Assembly: GCF_041296385.1 (NCBI RefSeq)
Contig: NC_091016.1
Coordinates: 20,001,497 to 20,065,496, forward strand
Source of the DNA: Aphelocoma coerulescens
Lineage: Eukaryota > Chordata > Aves > Passeriformes > Corvidae
Length of the DNA stretch: 64,000 nt
Direction: 5' to 3'
Position numbers and translations under genes: made by a program. Below the pieces are notes generated by a model, which did no database searches, had not been told where the DNA came from, and saw only the letters and a list, made by a program, of their open reading frames with translations. Every line of letters begins with the position of its first letter. Position 1 is the stretch's first letter. Below, one piece after another: positions 13,963 through 26,000 of this stretch.

Positions 13963-15219
13963 CTACGGTGTGGAGATAAACGGGCAACATTAATGACACG
14001 GGTTTTCATGCACAAGCTCAGGATATATGTACCTTAACATGGCTCCCATCTCACTGGACAAAAGGAGTGCTATCTCTTAAGTCAGCTCAGGCCAACATGA
14101 AACCAGGTTTGGTAAAGAAGGAAAGCACCAGAAAGTTCAATGAGATGACTAAAACTCAAAAGTGAGCAAAAAATCCTTCCAAGACGAAAGGCAGTGTATT
14201 AGCAGAGCAACACCACTCTGTAAAGGCAGGTGGAAGACTCACTGAACCCAAACCTTTTCAAGGTGGGATGAGGTAAAGAGGCCATTTCCCTGCTCCCACA
14301 TGTGTCAGCCATCAGGACCTGATGAAAAGTTTAAGTTCTCTGTTCACAAGCTGTAACCCAGTGTAACATTTTTGTTACAGGGGTCTGATTACACCATTCC
14401 CACTGAGAAGATGGAAGTTTTCAGGTTGTATAACAGGAAAAAAATGCACCTCCCCAATATTGAATACTGTTTTAAAAATAACAGCACTTCAAAGTCTTTT
14501 CCAAATCCCAGCTGTGACTAGCCCACCTGGTATCATCACAGAGGGAGGGAAAAGCCATCATGCTCCAGAGCTGCCTGGGAGACTGGGGGCATTGGGAGCT
14601 TGCAGATGGGATAATTACAGCAGGGAAAAACACTGCTGCACAGTTAAACAGAAAAATCAGAGTATACAAACTCTGGGAAGATACAGCAACAATATTAATT
14701 CACCTCTTCTTGATATGAATTACTTATTGTAATATTACTTATTATGACATTACTCATACACACAGTTTTATAAGTAAGCAGTAATGCCTTGTAGCTAACA
14801 GATGGTTAAATAACAGCAAAGGTGAACTTAAATTTGCATGCAAACAAATACAGTAAGTTTACTCCTTGTTATTTGCTGATACCAGTTATTTTATGGAAAA
14901 GATTACACATATTTCACATCCTATCTCAGGAAGATTCTTCTGAAACTCAGTTCTGCAGGTATTGCCATTATTCTGCTATTCTTCTCTGTAAAAACACTTG
15001 GTGGCTCAGGCAAAATGCTTATTGACAGGACTGAGGTGACTGCTTATGTCCCGTGAAAAAATAACCACATCTAATTTGAATTAAAGGTTTGTGAAAAATC
15101 CACATTCCGAAATGTCATTGCTGTATTGCTCCACCAAAATACTGAGCAAATAACATATTCAAGGTGGTAAATATCAACACCAGACTATATAAATAGAAGT
15201 TTGGGAAGACAAAGCATAG

Positions 15220-15257
15220 AGCATAATGAAATCATTACAGAGCATAATGAAATCATT
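15220..15257. repeat. 21-bp tandem duplication
   Basis: A 21-bp unit beginning AGCATAATGAAATCATTA (15220-15240) is followed at once by 18 bases of a second copy (15241-15258 region). It looks like a simple local slippage duplication in AT-rich intron sequence. Confidence 0.85.
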
Positions 15258-16307
15258 AAATCCAGTTTATTACCATGACACACCTTTATTAACAGCAAGA
15301 ATTGAGACTGCTGCTTGAAACCTACTGGTTTATTTTTGCAATGGCTGAATTTTTCTGGGTAGTTTATCTGTGCTCCCTTCCTACTTTGTTGATAGAGAAT
15401 TTCCCAATGGTTGATAAAAGAATGTAAATGCTCACAACAAGCAAACTCAGGCGTATCTTTTCAGTGACATGAAGATGCATGAGAAAAGAGGTGGTCTTAC
15501 TTTCACAGCACATTTGGCAGGCTCAGAAACAGCTGTGTGCCACCAATTCAGACTATATTTCATAATTTGAGTAACCTGATCTAGTGAAAGGTGTCCCTGC
15601 CTGTTGAGCTTTTGATGGGATACCCTTCCTTCTCGGACCAGGTAAGAGAGCAGAGGAGGCTGCTGTTCTGCTAAGTTCTTTATCTCATAGTCTCATAGCT
15701 TTCTTGAAGGCAGGGTTCAAGGGGGTTACATGATAAAGCCAAGCAGCAACAGCAAACAGCAGGCAGAAAACAGCTGCTTCTTCTAATTCTATATGCTCTA
15801 TCTTCTTTTCTCACAGAAGTGTGGATTACATTTGTTAATTGACCAATAAGATTAACACACGATTCTAGTTTTCCTTTTCTTAACCTATCCTGGTCTAATT
15901 CTAACAGATGTAAGCCTTACACAAGTGTTACACAGGTATTACACAGATTTGCATATATGGTTTCTATCAGCTCTTATTGTTCATGGGAACAATCTATCTA
16001 AAAAATGTGAACAGTACAGTTCTAGCTATATTTTGTCTAAAGTAAAGAAATTCTGTGAAAAGGCAACACTGCTGCAGTAAGAACTGTGTTTAAGGTCTCT
16101 GCTGCAGGTCTTCAATGTTTCAGGCACTATTTAAGGCACTTAGCATATATTCTTACTAATAGTTAAAAATCTATATTTCTATTTCACTTTGGTGTGGCTT
16201 CATGTACCTCTGCTTGTCCAAAGGTTTTAATTCAACCCCTGTACTTTGGGCCTTTTCCTCTGGATCTGAGTCCAGAGAAGCTTTCACTCCAGCACCTGCC
16301 CATGTGA

Positions 16308-16362
16308 ATAGATGGCCTTTCAAGTCCCTTCCAACCCAAACCATTCTAGGATTTAATGATCA
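16308..16362 (+). mobile_element. CR1 LINE 3' tail, plus orientation
   Basis: The segment reads through the typical CR1 end (GGCCTTTCAAGTCCCTTCCA, then AACCCAAACCATTCTAGG) and ends in degenerate copies of the terminal octamer. Only about 55 bp is recognisable, so this is a very short, old 5'-truncated copy inside the KCNK12 intron. Confidence 0.75.
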
Positions 16363-17090
16363 TAATCTTCCTTGTTAAAAGAGTATTCTGTGTAAAAGTC
16401 AGTGAAAAACTTGCACAGTATTACCAGAACATTATTACCAAAGAGGTAATTACATTTTGCTTTCTGGACCCACCATCTCTTCATTTTGCAGCGTTAACAA
16501 GACCACCTTTGAGCAGACCTCATGAAGCCTGCCTTGGGCTCTGAGAAGTTCTCAGTTCCTTCTTCTCTGTGGGGTGGACCTGTTCTCTGGCTTGGGCTGG
16601 CTGCTAGCAGGAGTCTCTCATTTAATTATGAATATCCATAAGAGCCTGGTCCTCAGAAGGAGCTGGGGAGCCTGTTGTGGTTGGCAGCTAGGGATACACA
16701 GCCAACTTGTTATGGAGAAGGCATCTGTTCGCCTGTGCCTTGTCAGCAAAGCACTTAAACATGTGCTTCACAGCAAGCATGTGAACATCACCATCAAAAT
16801 AAATGGGTTTATTGTCACACATATGGCTAGACACATTTATTAATTAGGAAAAAAAAAGAGATAGCAACAGTTTGGATCGAGCTGTAAATGTGCTGAGGCT
16901 TTTCAGTATTTTCTAGTGATCATTCAAGAGTGAAGTTTTGTATTTTTGTTGCTCTTTGTTTCGTCAAAATCTTCTGAAGCAAAATGTTACCAAAGTTCAG
17001 TATGCAGCTATGCAAGGTGAAAGGGCCCACCACAGCAATGAGAGTGCTAAGAAATATATAAAACAGGCAAAAAGTGAGGCCAGGCAAACA

Positions 17091-17187
17091 GAGACTCATT
17101 TAGGTTGGAAAAGACCTTTAAGACCATTGAGTCCAACTGTTACCCCAGCACTGCCAAGCCACCACTAAAACACATCTCTTAGGTCAC
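17091..17187 (-). mobile_element. CR1 LINE 3' tail, minus orientation
   Basis: The phrase TTTAGGTTGGAAAAGACCTT, followed by a stretch on GAGTCCAACTGTTA and CACTGCCAAGCC, is the complement of a standard avian CR1 3' end. The match is lost after about 17187. This is a short truncated copy in the KCNK12 intron, in the same direction as the gene. Confidence 0.8.
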
Positions 17188-19228
17188 CAGCTGGCTGAGG
17201 GGAGCACTCATGGACTGTCCGTGCAGGGTCTTCCTCTGCCAGCTGGGTTTGTCCCTTTGTGCCACCCTGACCACGAGGGGTTGGTCCTGGTATGTTCTGT
17301 ACCTCATCTCTGAGTTCAGCCCTCACCCAAGGCTAAGAACATCCTGACGCCTGGATGAAGCAAATTCATCCAGAACTGCCTATGCTTCCAACATGCTACA
17401 AGGGAAAAAGTGCAACAGGGCTTTACATTTTTCATGGCCCTGAGACGTATTTTACAGGTGCCTTGGGGTTGACTTTGCAATATTTGAACCTCCCTCATGC
17501 CAATTTTGCCTCACCACTTCAGATACAAGCTCTATGGCAGCACTAATTTCAGCTGGTTGATTTTCTCCTCCCCAAACAAAGAGAATTAGTAGAGATGAGC
17601 TGACAAAAACTCTCTTCAGCAGCCTCTCATGGTTAAATGCTGGCATTTAATGAAACCCTCATCCTGGCTTGCATAACAGGTTTGTGGTTACAATTCTGCT
17701 CATCTGGAGTTTTAAATTACTTAAGCTAGGGATGGATTCAAGAGGTAGAACAGATGGACAAACTTGTGACATATGCTTCCTGTTGCTCTTGCTTTCTTTT
17801 CTTTTACCCACTTTCTTATGAGTAAGAGATGGTTGATGCCAGAAGACAGAAAGGAATACAGCAGCTTCAGTACTTGTGAGCTCTCCTCTCAGTCAAATTA
17901 CTTTGGCAATTACCTTGTCTTACTATATTTTGAGATTAAAGGGGGTGACAGTTTTGCAGTAAAGATGTATTTACTGAGAGATGCAATAAAGTTTTGGTCA
18001 CTGCAAAAACTTTAAAACACAAGAAAGTCACAAAAACTGAACACAAGAAAGGGCATAATCTGTCCCTGCCTCTTTCAGCCACCCCAGTTCTTCTTATGCA
18101 GGTGTCCTGTCACAGGACGTCACTCACACAGCAGCTCAGCACACTGACTCACAATCATTTGAAATCCCAGAGTGAAATAGCCCTTAGATCAGAGCAGCAT
18201 CACCTCTATGCAACTATATAACCATCATGTGGTTATATTTAAAGAAATCAAAATCAACTAAAATGGTTGAAAGTAACTTTTTAAACAAATGGTTCCTCAG
18301 AGATAAAAAACAACAGAGACAACTATAAGCAGAATGCTGTTTCCAGAGGGAAAGAAGTTCTTGCAACATAAAGGGTAAGAGATGGGGGTTACAGAACACA
18401 GAGAAACAAAGAGCTACCAATTTTCATGTTTTCCTGTTTCCTGTCTGTTCCACACTTGCATTACTTCACAGCTTTCCAATAGTCCTGGTTGGTCTTTATT
18501 GACTAACACACATACCGTACTATACAAGTACATAGGAACAAAACATCCTAGTCTGAACCCCATGTTTGGGTTCTGGTGCTTCCTCCCACCCTTTCCCACC
18601 TGTCAGCATTTCATTATTATTTCCCCTGAGAGTCATACCTGTATATTTCACAACTGCCTCTCATTTATTCTCTAGCTCCTTACCACCTAACATCCAGAAA
18701 CGGTTGCCTTGGATACAGGGTCACAGCTCAGAGCCGACAAAACTGCTGCATCCAGAGCTTTTACCCAAAAGGGGGAATAGTACGAGTCAGTTCTTCCACC
18801 CAGCCTCACATTTGCTGACTATAAATGAAAGACTTACTTTCCCTTTAACATCTTTCTCAGCCTGATTTACTAAAATACCCCCCTTTGGGCTCAAACAGTA
18901 CATTTTTTTAGAACTTTCTATTGCAAAGCCTTTAATATCCAAGTTGCTGTAAAATCCCATTTGATCTTATTTAGATTACTATCTGCAAACACCTCCTGGA
19001 CAGCAGTGGTCTGTCCAGCACTGTGTGAATTAAGACCCTTTAAGCTGGACCCATGCTATGTCTGAATAAATGAGATACAACTGCAGTGTTTAGGGCTGGC
19101 CTAACCTGTATCCTACACAAACCTGCAGTCCTTAGTGACCCATGTACTGGGACAGATACTCCATGGTGAAAATACTGAGTGACTATGCAGATAAGGACTG
19201 ACTTCCATAATCATTCTATCTACCCATT

Positions 19229-19265
19229 CATCCATCCATCCATCCATCCATCCATCCATCCATCC
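19229..19265. repeat. (CATC)9 microsatellite
   Basis: Nine perfect CATC units (19229-19264). The sequence just to the right (about 19273-19316) is an imperfect TATATC/CA-type simple repeat and contains a 16-bp perfect palindrome, TATATCTATAGATATA, at 19293-19308. Confidence 0.95.
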
Positions 19266-21654
19266 TTTGTAAAATATATCTATATCTAAATCTATATCTA
19301 TAGATATATACACACACCACTTCAATTTCTGGCATTTCCTAACTTTCTAAAAATATTTTTAAATACATTCCTTTAACAGAGACTAAAGAGATGGTCAGAA
19401 TTCCTGTAAATTTGCTTTGCAAACCAAGGTGAGCTAAACCAGTTTCTTTTTTTTTTTTTTGTTTTCCCTGAGTGTTCCATATATAAAAATGTGCACACCT
19501 GCACCCTGAGACTTTGGGAAAAGATGCCCACTCTATTCAGTGACTGAAAAGTGCATCATAATAAGCTTAATGAATGTAGTTAAAAACCATCCAGGTCTCT
19601 GCTGGTGCTCCTTGTTTCATTTCCACCTGTGAAATATTAGTCAGGTGTTTGAGACAACTGCTACTCAAAAAGAGCCATGCTGGCAGAACAGAGACAGGAG
19701 ATGAATAATTGAACTTTAAGGAGTTTCAGAGAGCTGCAGGCAATTTTTACAAGATTTATACAGTACCAAGTTTATTCTATTTACACACAATGGCGATCAG
19801 GTTATTGGTTATCCATAGCCCTGTGATGCCTAACATCAGTGAACACCAGAATCAATCACCCTTGGCATTTCTCTGCTGGCCATGCTTTAAACCACAGGCT
19901 AAGAGGTCATGGTCACATATCCATTCCTCTTAAATGTATGTTGGTTTTAAAAAGAGTTAATAGAAATGTAAGCCTAAAATAAGCCAAGCTTCCTTAGGAA
20001 AAAAAGATTGTATTTGTCACAATTACATTAAATAACTAAAAGGTGAATTAATAAATAGTTACTAAGTTACCAGGTGCATGTGAAAGGTATAAAAGACTGA
20101 GAGGAAACAATTTCTGTAGAAGTGAATCACAAAGATGAAGCCAAAATTACTCCCAGCTGTGACTCAGGTGAGGACAGGAGACAGGGCTGGGAAGCAGCAG
20201 GGCAGTTTCATCAGGGTGGGGGTGCTGGGACTCCCCTGCTTCTCTGGTAGCTGGTGATTTCTGCATGTGGGCAAGGGGCTTGCAACTCCCACAGTCATCC
20301 CTGGAGACCAGTAGGATGTCACAAGGGTCTGCCTCAAGGGAATGATGCAAGAGGCTCCTGCAAGAGAGTGGTGTGATGGAGAGCACTGTGATGGAGAGGT
20401 GCTGGTGGCTGTGATGCTGGGATTAAACAAAGTACTCATGTGCTCTGGACAGGAAATTTTGTAGGGGAGGTAGTGATGAAGGACCTCTTGTGCTGTACAG
20501 AGGACTAGCACTAGAGGGATAAGAAGCTGCAAGAAAACCTCATGAAATTTCTCATGAAATCCCCTGAAGATGGGAATGTGAAGACCGATCCCAGACGCAG
20601 AGTACTTACATGCAGAGGTGCTGCCGTGTGGGGCTGATACCTGACCACGTCAGGCAGGAGAGGAGGGAGCCCCATGACCTAAGGAGAGGTTGTCAGGTAT
20701 GATACAGCCAGAGCAGTATATTTAGGGTGAAGGATATGCCAAACTTAGAGGAGTAAGGTGAGGTTTTATCTCAGAAACCCCAGCTGTTAGCATCTCGATA
20801 GGGTCTAAGGCACTGGGGGTGACCCCAAAGAAACCTCAGAGAAGGAGAGAGGAATAACCTCCTCAAAACCCGGCTGCTCGTGAATGTTTAACTTCTCCTC
20901 CTCACAGCAGGTTTCCCAAGTGTGTTTTTCTAAGCTGACACCTTCTAGCTGAGCTTTCCAAGAAAGATCTTTAGTCTCTAGAGGGTACTCAGCAGGCACA
21001 TTTATCAGCTCAAGTGGCCTAACTTTTGTGTATTTGAGCGATACATGGCCCTTAAAAAGATAAACGCTGGGGCTTCAGCTTCACCAGCAGCAGCAGTATT
21101 CTTGCTCTTTTCACTTAGCAGAAGCAGGCAAGCTTTTGTCCTCAGCTGTACTGCATGCTGCCCTTTCTGTGTTCAGCCTGCAAAGACTAATTAAACAAGC
21201 CCACCCCTGCTCACTACTACATGCCATTGTCCTAAAGACAAAACCCAGTAAATACAGAAGGAGGTCTGGTGACGTTGCTTTGGCACAGAACCAAGCCACG
21301 GAAGAAGTAGAAGTGTCTCTAAATCACTTTTATGATTCCCTGGCTGGGGCCAGCTGCTCTTCATACACCTTGTACAAGCAAATGGGGACTGACTTGTGCC
21401 AGGCCATCAGTGTTGCCAGCTGAGCAGCAGCTCTGGCCCAAGCTCTTGCTAAGCAGCCCCCCCTGAAGAGGGAACACGTGGGGAGAGTCACAGGCTTGAG
21501 GCTCAAAATCTTTGGCAAGCTTATGTTTAGTTTTCTGGCTAATCCTACTGCAACAGAACATGGTTTCAAATGAGGGAGAGGGAGCCTCTCCTAAAAGGAG
21601 ATGGTGGAGAATGAAGCTCAGAGAAGGATGAAAATCAGGAGTAGGAATTCAAAC

Positions 21655-21684
21655 TGTATTTGAATTCAAAGGAATTCAAATACA
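21655..21684. repeat. Perfect 13-bp inverted repeat with 4-base loop
   Basis: The arm TGTATTTGAATTC (21655-21667), the loop AAAG and the reverse-complement arm GAATTCAAATACA (21672-21684) form a perfect hairpin. A third GAATTCAAA lies just to the left (from about 21645). No function is evident. Confidence 0.9.
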
Positions 21685-23005
21685 CAGAGACAAAGAAAGT
21701 CAGGACCTACAAACTGGCACTATTCTTGCTGAATTGGCTGTAAAGGGATGGAAGCGTCCTGTGGCATGACAATCTCCCTTTTCCACTAACATAATGTTCA
21801 CAAACTTCTTTCAATACTTAAGGTTTTATTGTTCTTATAAATAATATCATCTTCTTCTCTGCTAAACTCTTGGGGCCAGTCTCTGGTTTACAGTCATAAA
21901 AATCAAGACTGAAATTATTTTCTTCATTTTATGCTGCCTTTCTTGGACAAATCTTCAGCAAGATGCTAGTAAATGCCCTCCTGTTATTCTGCCCCTTGGC
22001 ACAGCTGAGGTACTCTGATGGCTTGTTAAAACAGAAAGAATATGGGTTAGTGTTGCCTAAATTAGTCCTAAACCACCTCACAAAGGAGGATTTCCAGAAA
22101 AAGGAGAGGAGAACAGGATGTTCCTTCTTTTGGTTGCAGCCTGTCTCCTTGTACATTGATCTAAACTAGCCCACAGCTGCTTTCTGTGGCTACCTCCACA
22201 CCTGATGATTGCAGGGTCCTGTCTCTGGCTTGTTTTCTCTTCTTATCCTAACAGCTGGGGAAAACCATTTTGCTACAATCTTCTCTGAAATGGTGGTGGT
22301 GTTAATAATGGAAAAATATATCCCACATGCTCCACAGCTGTTTGACAAATTTATATACTGTGAAAAAGCCTCCCCTTTGCACTACAGGCTTAGGGTCTTC
22401 ACACTCTCACATTAACAGCTGTTGGGGGGTTTAAACCCCTGCTCATATTCCAGGCTGCATGAAGAAGCATCTGCCTGGGCTCACTGCACTGCCAAATATC
22501 ACCTAGAACACAGGGGTTTCTGAAACACCATCAGACAGAGGAAACACACCTGTATTAAGAGTAACTGTTTTAAAAAATCCACAGGAAACAAAAGCATGAT
22601 AACCAAGAAATATACGAAGTATGTCTCAGTAACCATGGGTATACATGATGGTAGTGCTCATGGACCCCAAGAACCACCAATTCCTTCTCTCTTTTGTGTC
22701 AAATATCTGAAGCCATATACTGCCATCTCCTCTGACCTTCCTACAGTCTTCATGCAGCTGATGATTCCAGGTGAACATTGTTTCAAAAGTAGATTTCTGT
22801 TGCAATCATAATTTTTCATCCTTTAAAGCTGCTCCCATTCTTATTTTCCTATGTTTTTTTGAGAATGTTTTTTGTGTGGATAATCGTGTATCTAAGCAAC
22901 ACCCTAACAGAAAAAAGCTTATGCCCTGTCATTTCAAACATTAGCTGCTTTTGCTGTTTATTGAAACTTGCATTTCAGATGTCTGTGTAGACCCAAGGTT
23001 GAGCC

Positions 23006-23024
23006 TTTTTTTTTTTTTTTTTTT
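23006..23024. repeat. Poly-T run (19 T)
   Basis: Uninterrupted run of 19 T on the plus strand in the KCNK12 intron. Not attached to a recognisable retroelement. Confidence 0.95.
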
Positions 23025-26000
23025 CTGAACTGCAAGTGAAAAAGAATAATGGTATCCAAATTTTGTCATGTTCTTGTGAGACATTATTGGCTTCGAAAGA
23101 ATACTTGCACATGTACTGTCACTTCAGTGCCAGTACATCTCAAGTACTTCTCTTTTCAGGCTAAGAAACAGCATTAAAACAGCATTATCTGAATTTCACA
23201 AGTGATCTTGGGTCTATGTCATATTTCCCCACATAAGAAGTCTGACAAAAGAAGATGTCACTTGTGGGCTTTCTGAGCCTTACAGATGGGAAAGGCTGTT
23301 CAACGGTTATATTGTTGGCTTATCTTTTGACTGGATTAAACAACAGACTTGTGGCAGATTTTTCTTCTGACACTGGTGTTTTGTGTAGGTAGGTGTTCAG
23401 AGAACATCTGTTTCTTGATAGTTGTCTCAGCTATTCTGCTTTACAAAGATGGATGCAAGGGATAAAAAGGCCCTAAACATGAAAACATCCTTTCTACCAT
23501 TAGGCCTTTTTTTGTTTACCCCCCAAATCTCTGTACAAACTCCTACAGTTACAATTTAATGAAAAAACTCAGATAAATCTACCTGGACTTCTCAATGGTT
23601 TAAATATACCTCCACAGGTCCCTTATTTTAAAACGTTCCAGCTGAAAGCAAAGAAGCAAATTCTCAAGTATCTGTTTGCTTGGGCAGCTCTTCCAATCCA
23701 TTCATGAAGGCACAAAGACCCAAATTTAAGTTACTGTAATAGAAATAGAGGGTGACAGGACTGCTGACTAACCAGTTATTTCCCATTTTCTACTTCTCCA
23801 TTTAACTCTTCCTTCCTTAGTATGCATTTCCCTTGACTACTTTTAAATTTAATGATACTGAACAACTTTGCCACATTGCCAAGACAATTTTGAGCTTTTG
23901 ATTTTATCTGAGATTTTCCTGGTCCTCCCAGCTCCGCCAGTAGCAGTTTTTGTAAATGAACGAATCATCTTATCAAACATCTTCTTTCTGCCTCTCTTAT
24001 GAAAATCACAACTTGGGTTTAAGATCTGTACACTGCCATCACTCCCTCCTATTTCCATCGGGCTTAAAGTAGACTTGACTGCATACACATTGAGCATGAG
24101 TGACACTGTGCTTTTTGTCTGACCTCAGGAGACAGATATATTGCTTGCACAATGCTCAGGCTGAGCAAAGAGATCACAGAATATATAATGATGAATAACC
24201 AAAGGCATTTTATCTGGCTTTAACTGAAATTTACTGAATTAGTTTCTCGCTCGGTTCTCGCATGGGCAAATTTCTTCTAGCTGTGGTTTCTGCCGTGATT
24301 AAATTTGTCTGTGTAAGACTTGGGAATGATTGGGAAACATTTGGCCAATAATTTCTAAAAGGGAAGAAGCTGCAGTGGAACAAGCTCAGAAAGGTTCAAA
24401 CCCAGGGAGGAATTGCTGCAAGGCTACAACTGTTATCAAGATATTACTGCTTCTTTCATGCACTTATTATGGATTTTTAAACACGAGAAGTAGCAGTGCC
24501 TCACCCACAATAAGTAATCCCATATCTTAACATCAAACCATTCAATTTCTTATCTTATTCCGCTCCAAAGCTTTAATCACTTGTAAAGGCTGCTAATGCT
24601 TTGCCTTGTGTAATGCAATTAGATTTAATTTTCATTCTACTTCTCGTTTGATTCAAGAAAGATTGCACTGAAACCTTCCCATGTCTAGATGTAGCAGCCA
24701 CTGCCATCAACAGACCCACTGAGCTCAGGGGGATGTATTTTACACGGTAATAACAAGTGCATCTGTTTTATAAACCTGGCATGCCAATAAAGTACCTAAG
24801 GTAGGATTTCCTAAAGTTCTGCAGGCTGGTCTGCTATTGACTTCAGCAGAAGTAGGCTATTGAGGAGATATTTGATTTGTCTGGATTGCAATGCAATTGC
24901 CCCTTGGATTCTAATTTTGTTTGTTACTAGAGTGTTTCTATTCGCAAAAGGTTTTTATTGTCACTTCAAACATTTATTGTGCTCAGGAGGACTTTCACAT
25001 TTCAAATGTTCACCAGCATGAACCCTAATTTTTGTGCTTAAACATCTTCTCCCAAAATGCCATCAGGTATGCACTTGGTGCTGACACACTACAAAAACTG
25101 TCTCTTTTGATATAGGTAAGCAAGACTCATTCAGATCATGGCCACAGGTTATGTTCTCAGTAATATCAAGCTGTTTCAGTCTAAAAGTTGCAGATGAAAT
25201 GTTCAGACCTGTTTTTGTGTTGCTCTAACCCTGATGCTACTACAGCAAGAGGCAAAATTCTCTTTGACTTAACAGCTTCAAAGATAAGGTAATACCGCAT
25301 TCATTAAATAAAGAAATGACATCGTATTTTTCAGCACACCACCAGGAGTAGGCAATGTTACATGAAGTTAATTGTCAACAGAACTATCCTATAATTGTTT
25401 TCCTCCTCTCTTCACAATGAAGAGCAATTAAAGCTTGCATAAAAACAAGACAGCGTGCTGGCAAAGATGACCCTGTGGTACAAGTGAGAAAAAATGATGA
25501 CGTGTGTATGATCTGTGTCAAACTGAAGACAATTGGAGAAAGAAGAAATAGTTAGACTGAAAAAGAAATGGGGGATTAACACCAGGGAAAGGGGACAAGT
25601 ATGATGAGGAACAGAGAGAAACTGTAAAGCTTTACTTCTGCCTTCTTTAGTAGTTATTAACATGAAAGGCTGTAAAGACATCAAACAAATATCCAAAAGT
25701 TAATCAAGCAAGCAAATCACCAGTAGAGAAAGGCACACTAATTGGGGGAAGGCAGAAGAAGCTGGAGAAGTTCAGACTCCCTGGGAAACACAGGTGAGCA
25801 GGCAGCGTTACATCAGCTGTATGAGAAGGAAAGGGGGAATATCCCCAGGAGAGCCAAGTGGGGGGAAGACTCCAGGGACTAGCAGGGCTCCATGGGAACA
25901 CAGGCCATAGGGTTTCAAGCAGGATCTGGCTTTATGAGCCTGCAGCAAACAGGGCAGCTGATAAGCCCAGTAATTATGATCCCTCACAGCTATCACAGGC

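Larger units (their letters stand above)
13963..19228. other. Intron, acceptor-proximal part, no exon seen
   Basis: AT-rich intronic DNA holding the two CR1 tails and the 21-bp duplication listed separately. No further coding exon or RNA gene was recognised. Confidence 0.6.

Noticed and set aside
13963..13999. ATG at 13997-13999 as a start for exon 2
   Set aside because: It lies in the intron just before a good AG acceptor; protein similarity begins exactly at the acceptor, and M1 and most of P1 would be lost.
23849..24106. 85-codon Lys/Arg-rich minus-strand frame in the intron
   Set aside because: Not similar to any protein I recognise. It is in the gene's own direction, but there is no supporting splice structure or compositional signal of coding.
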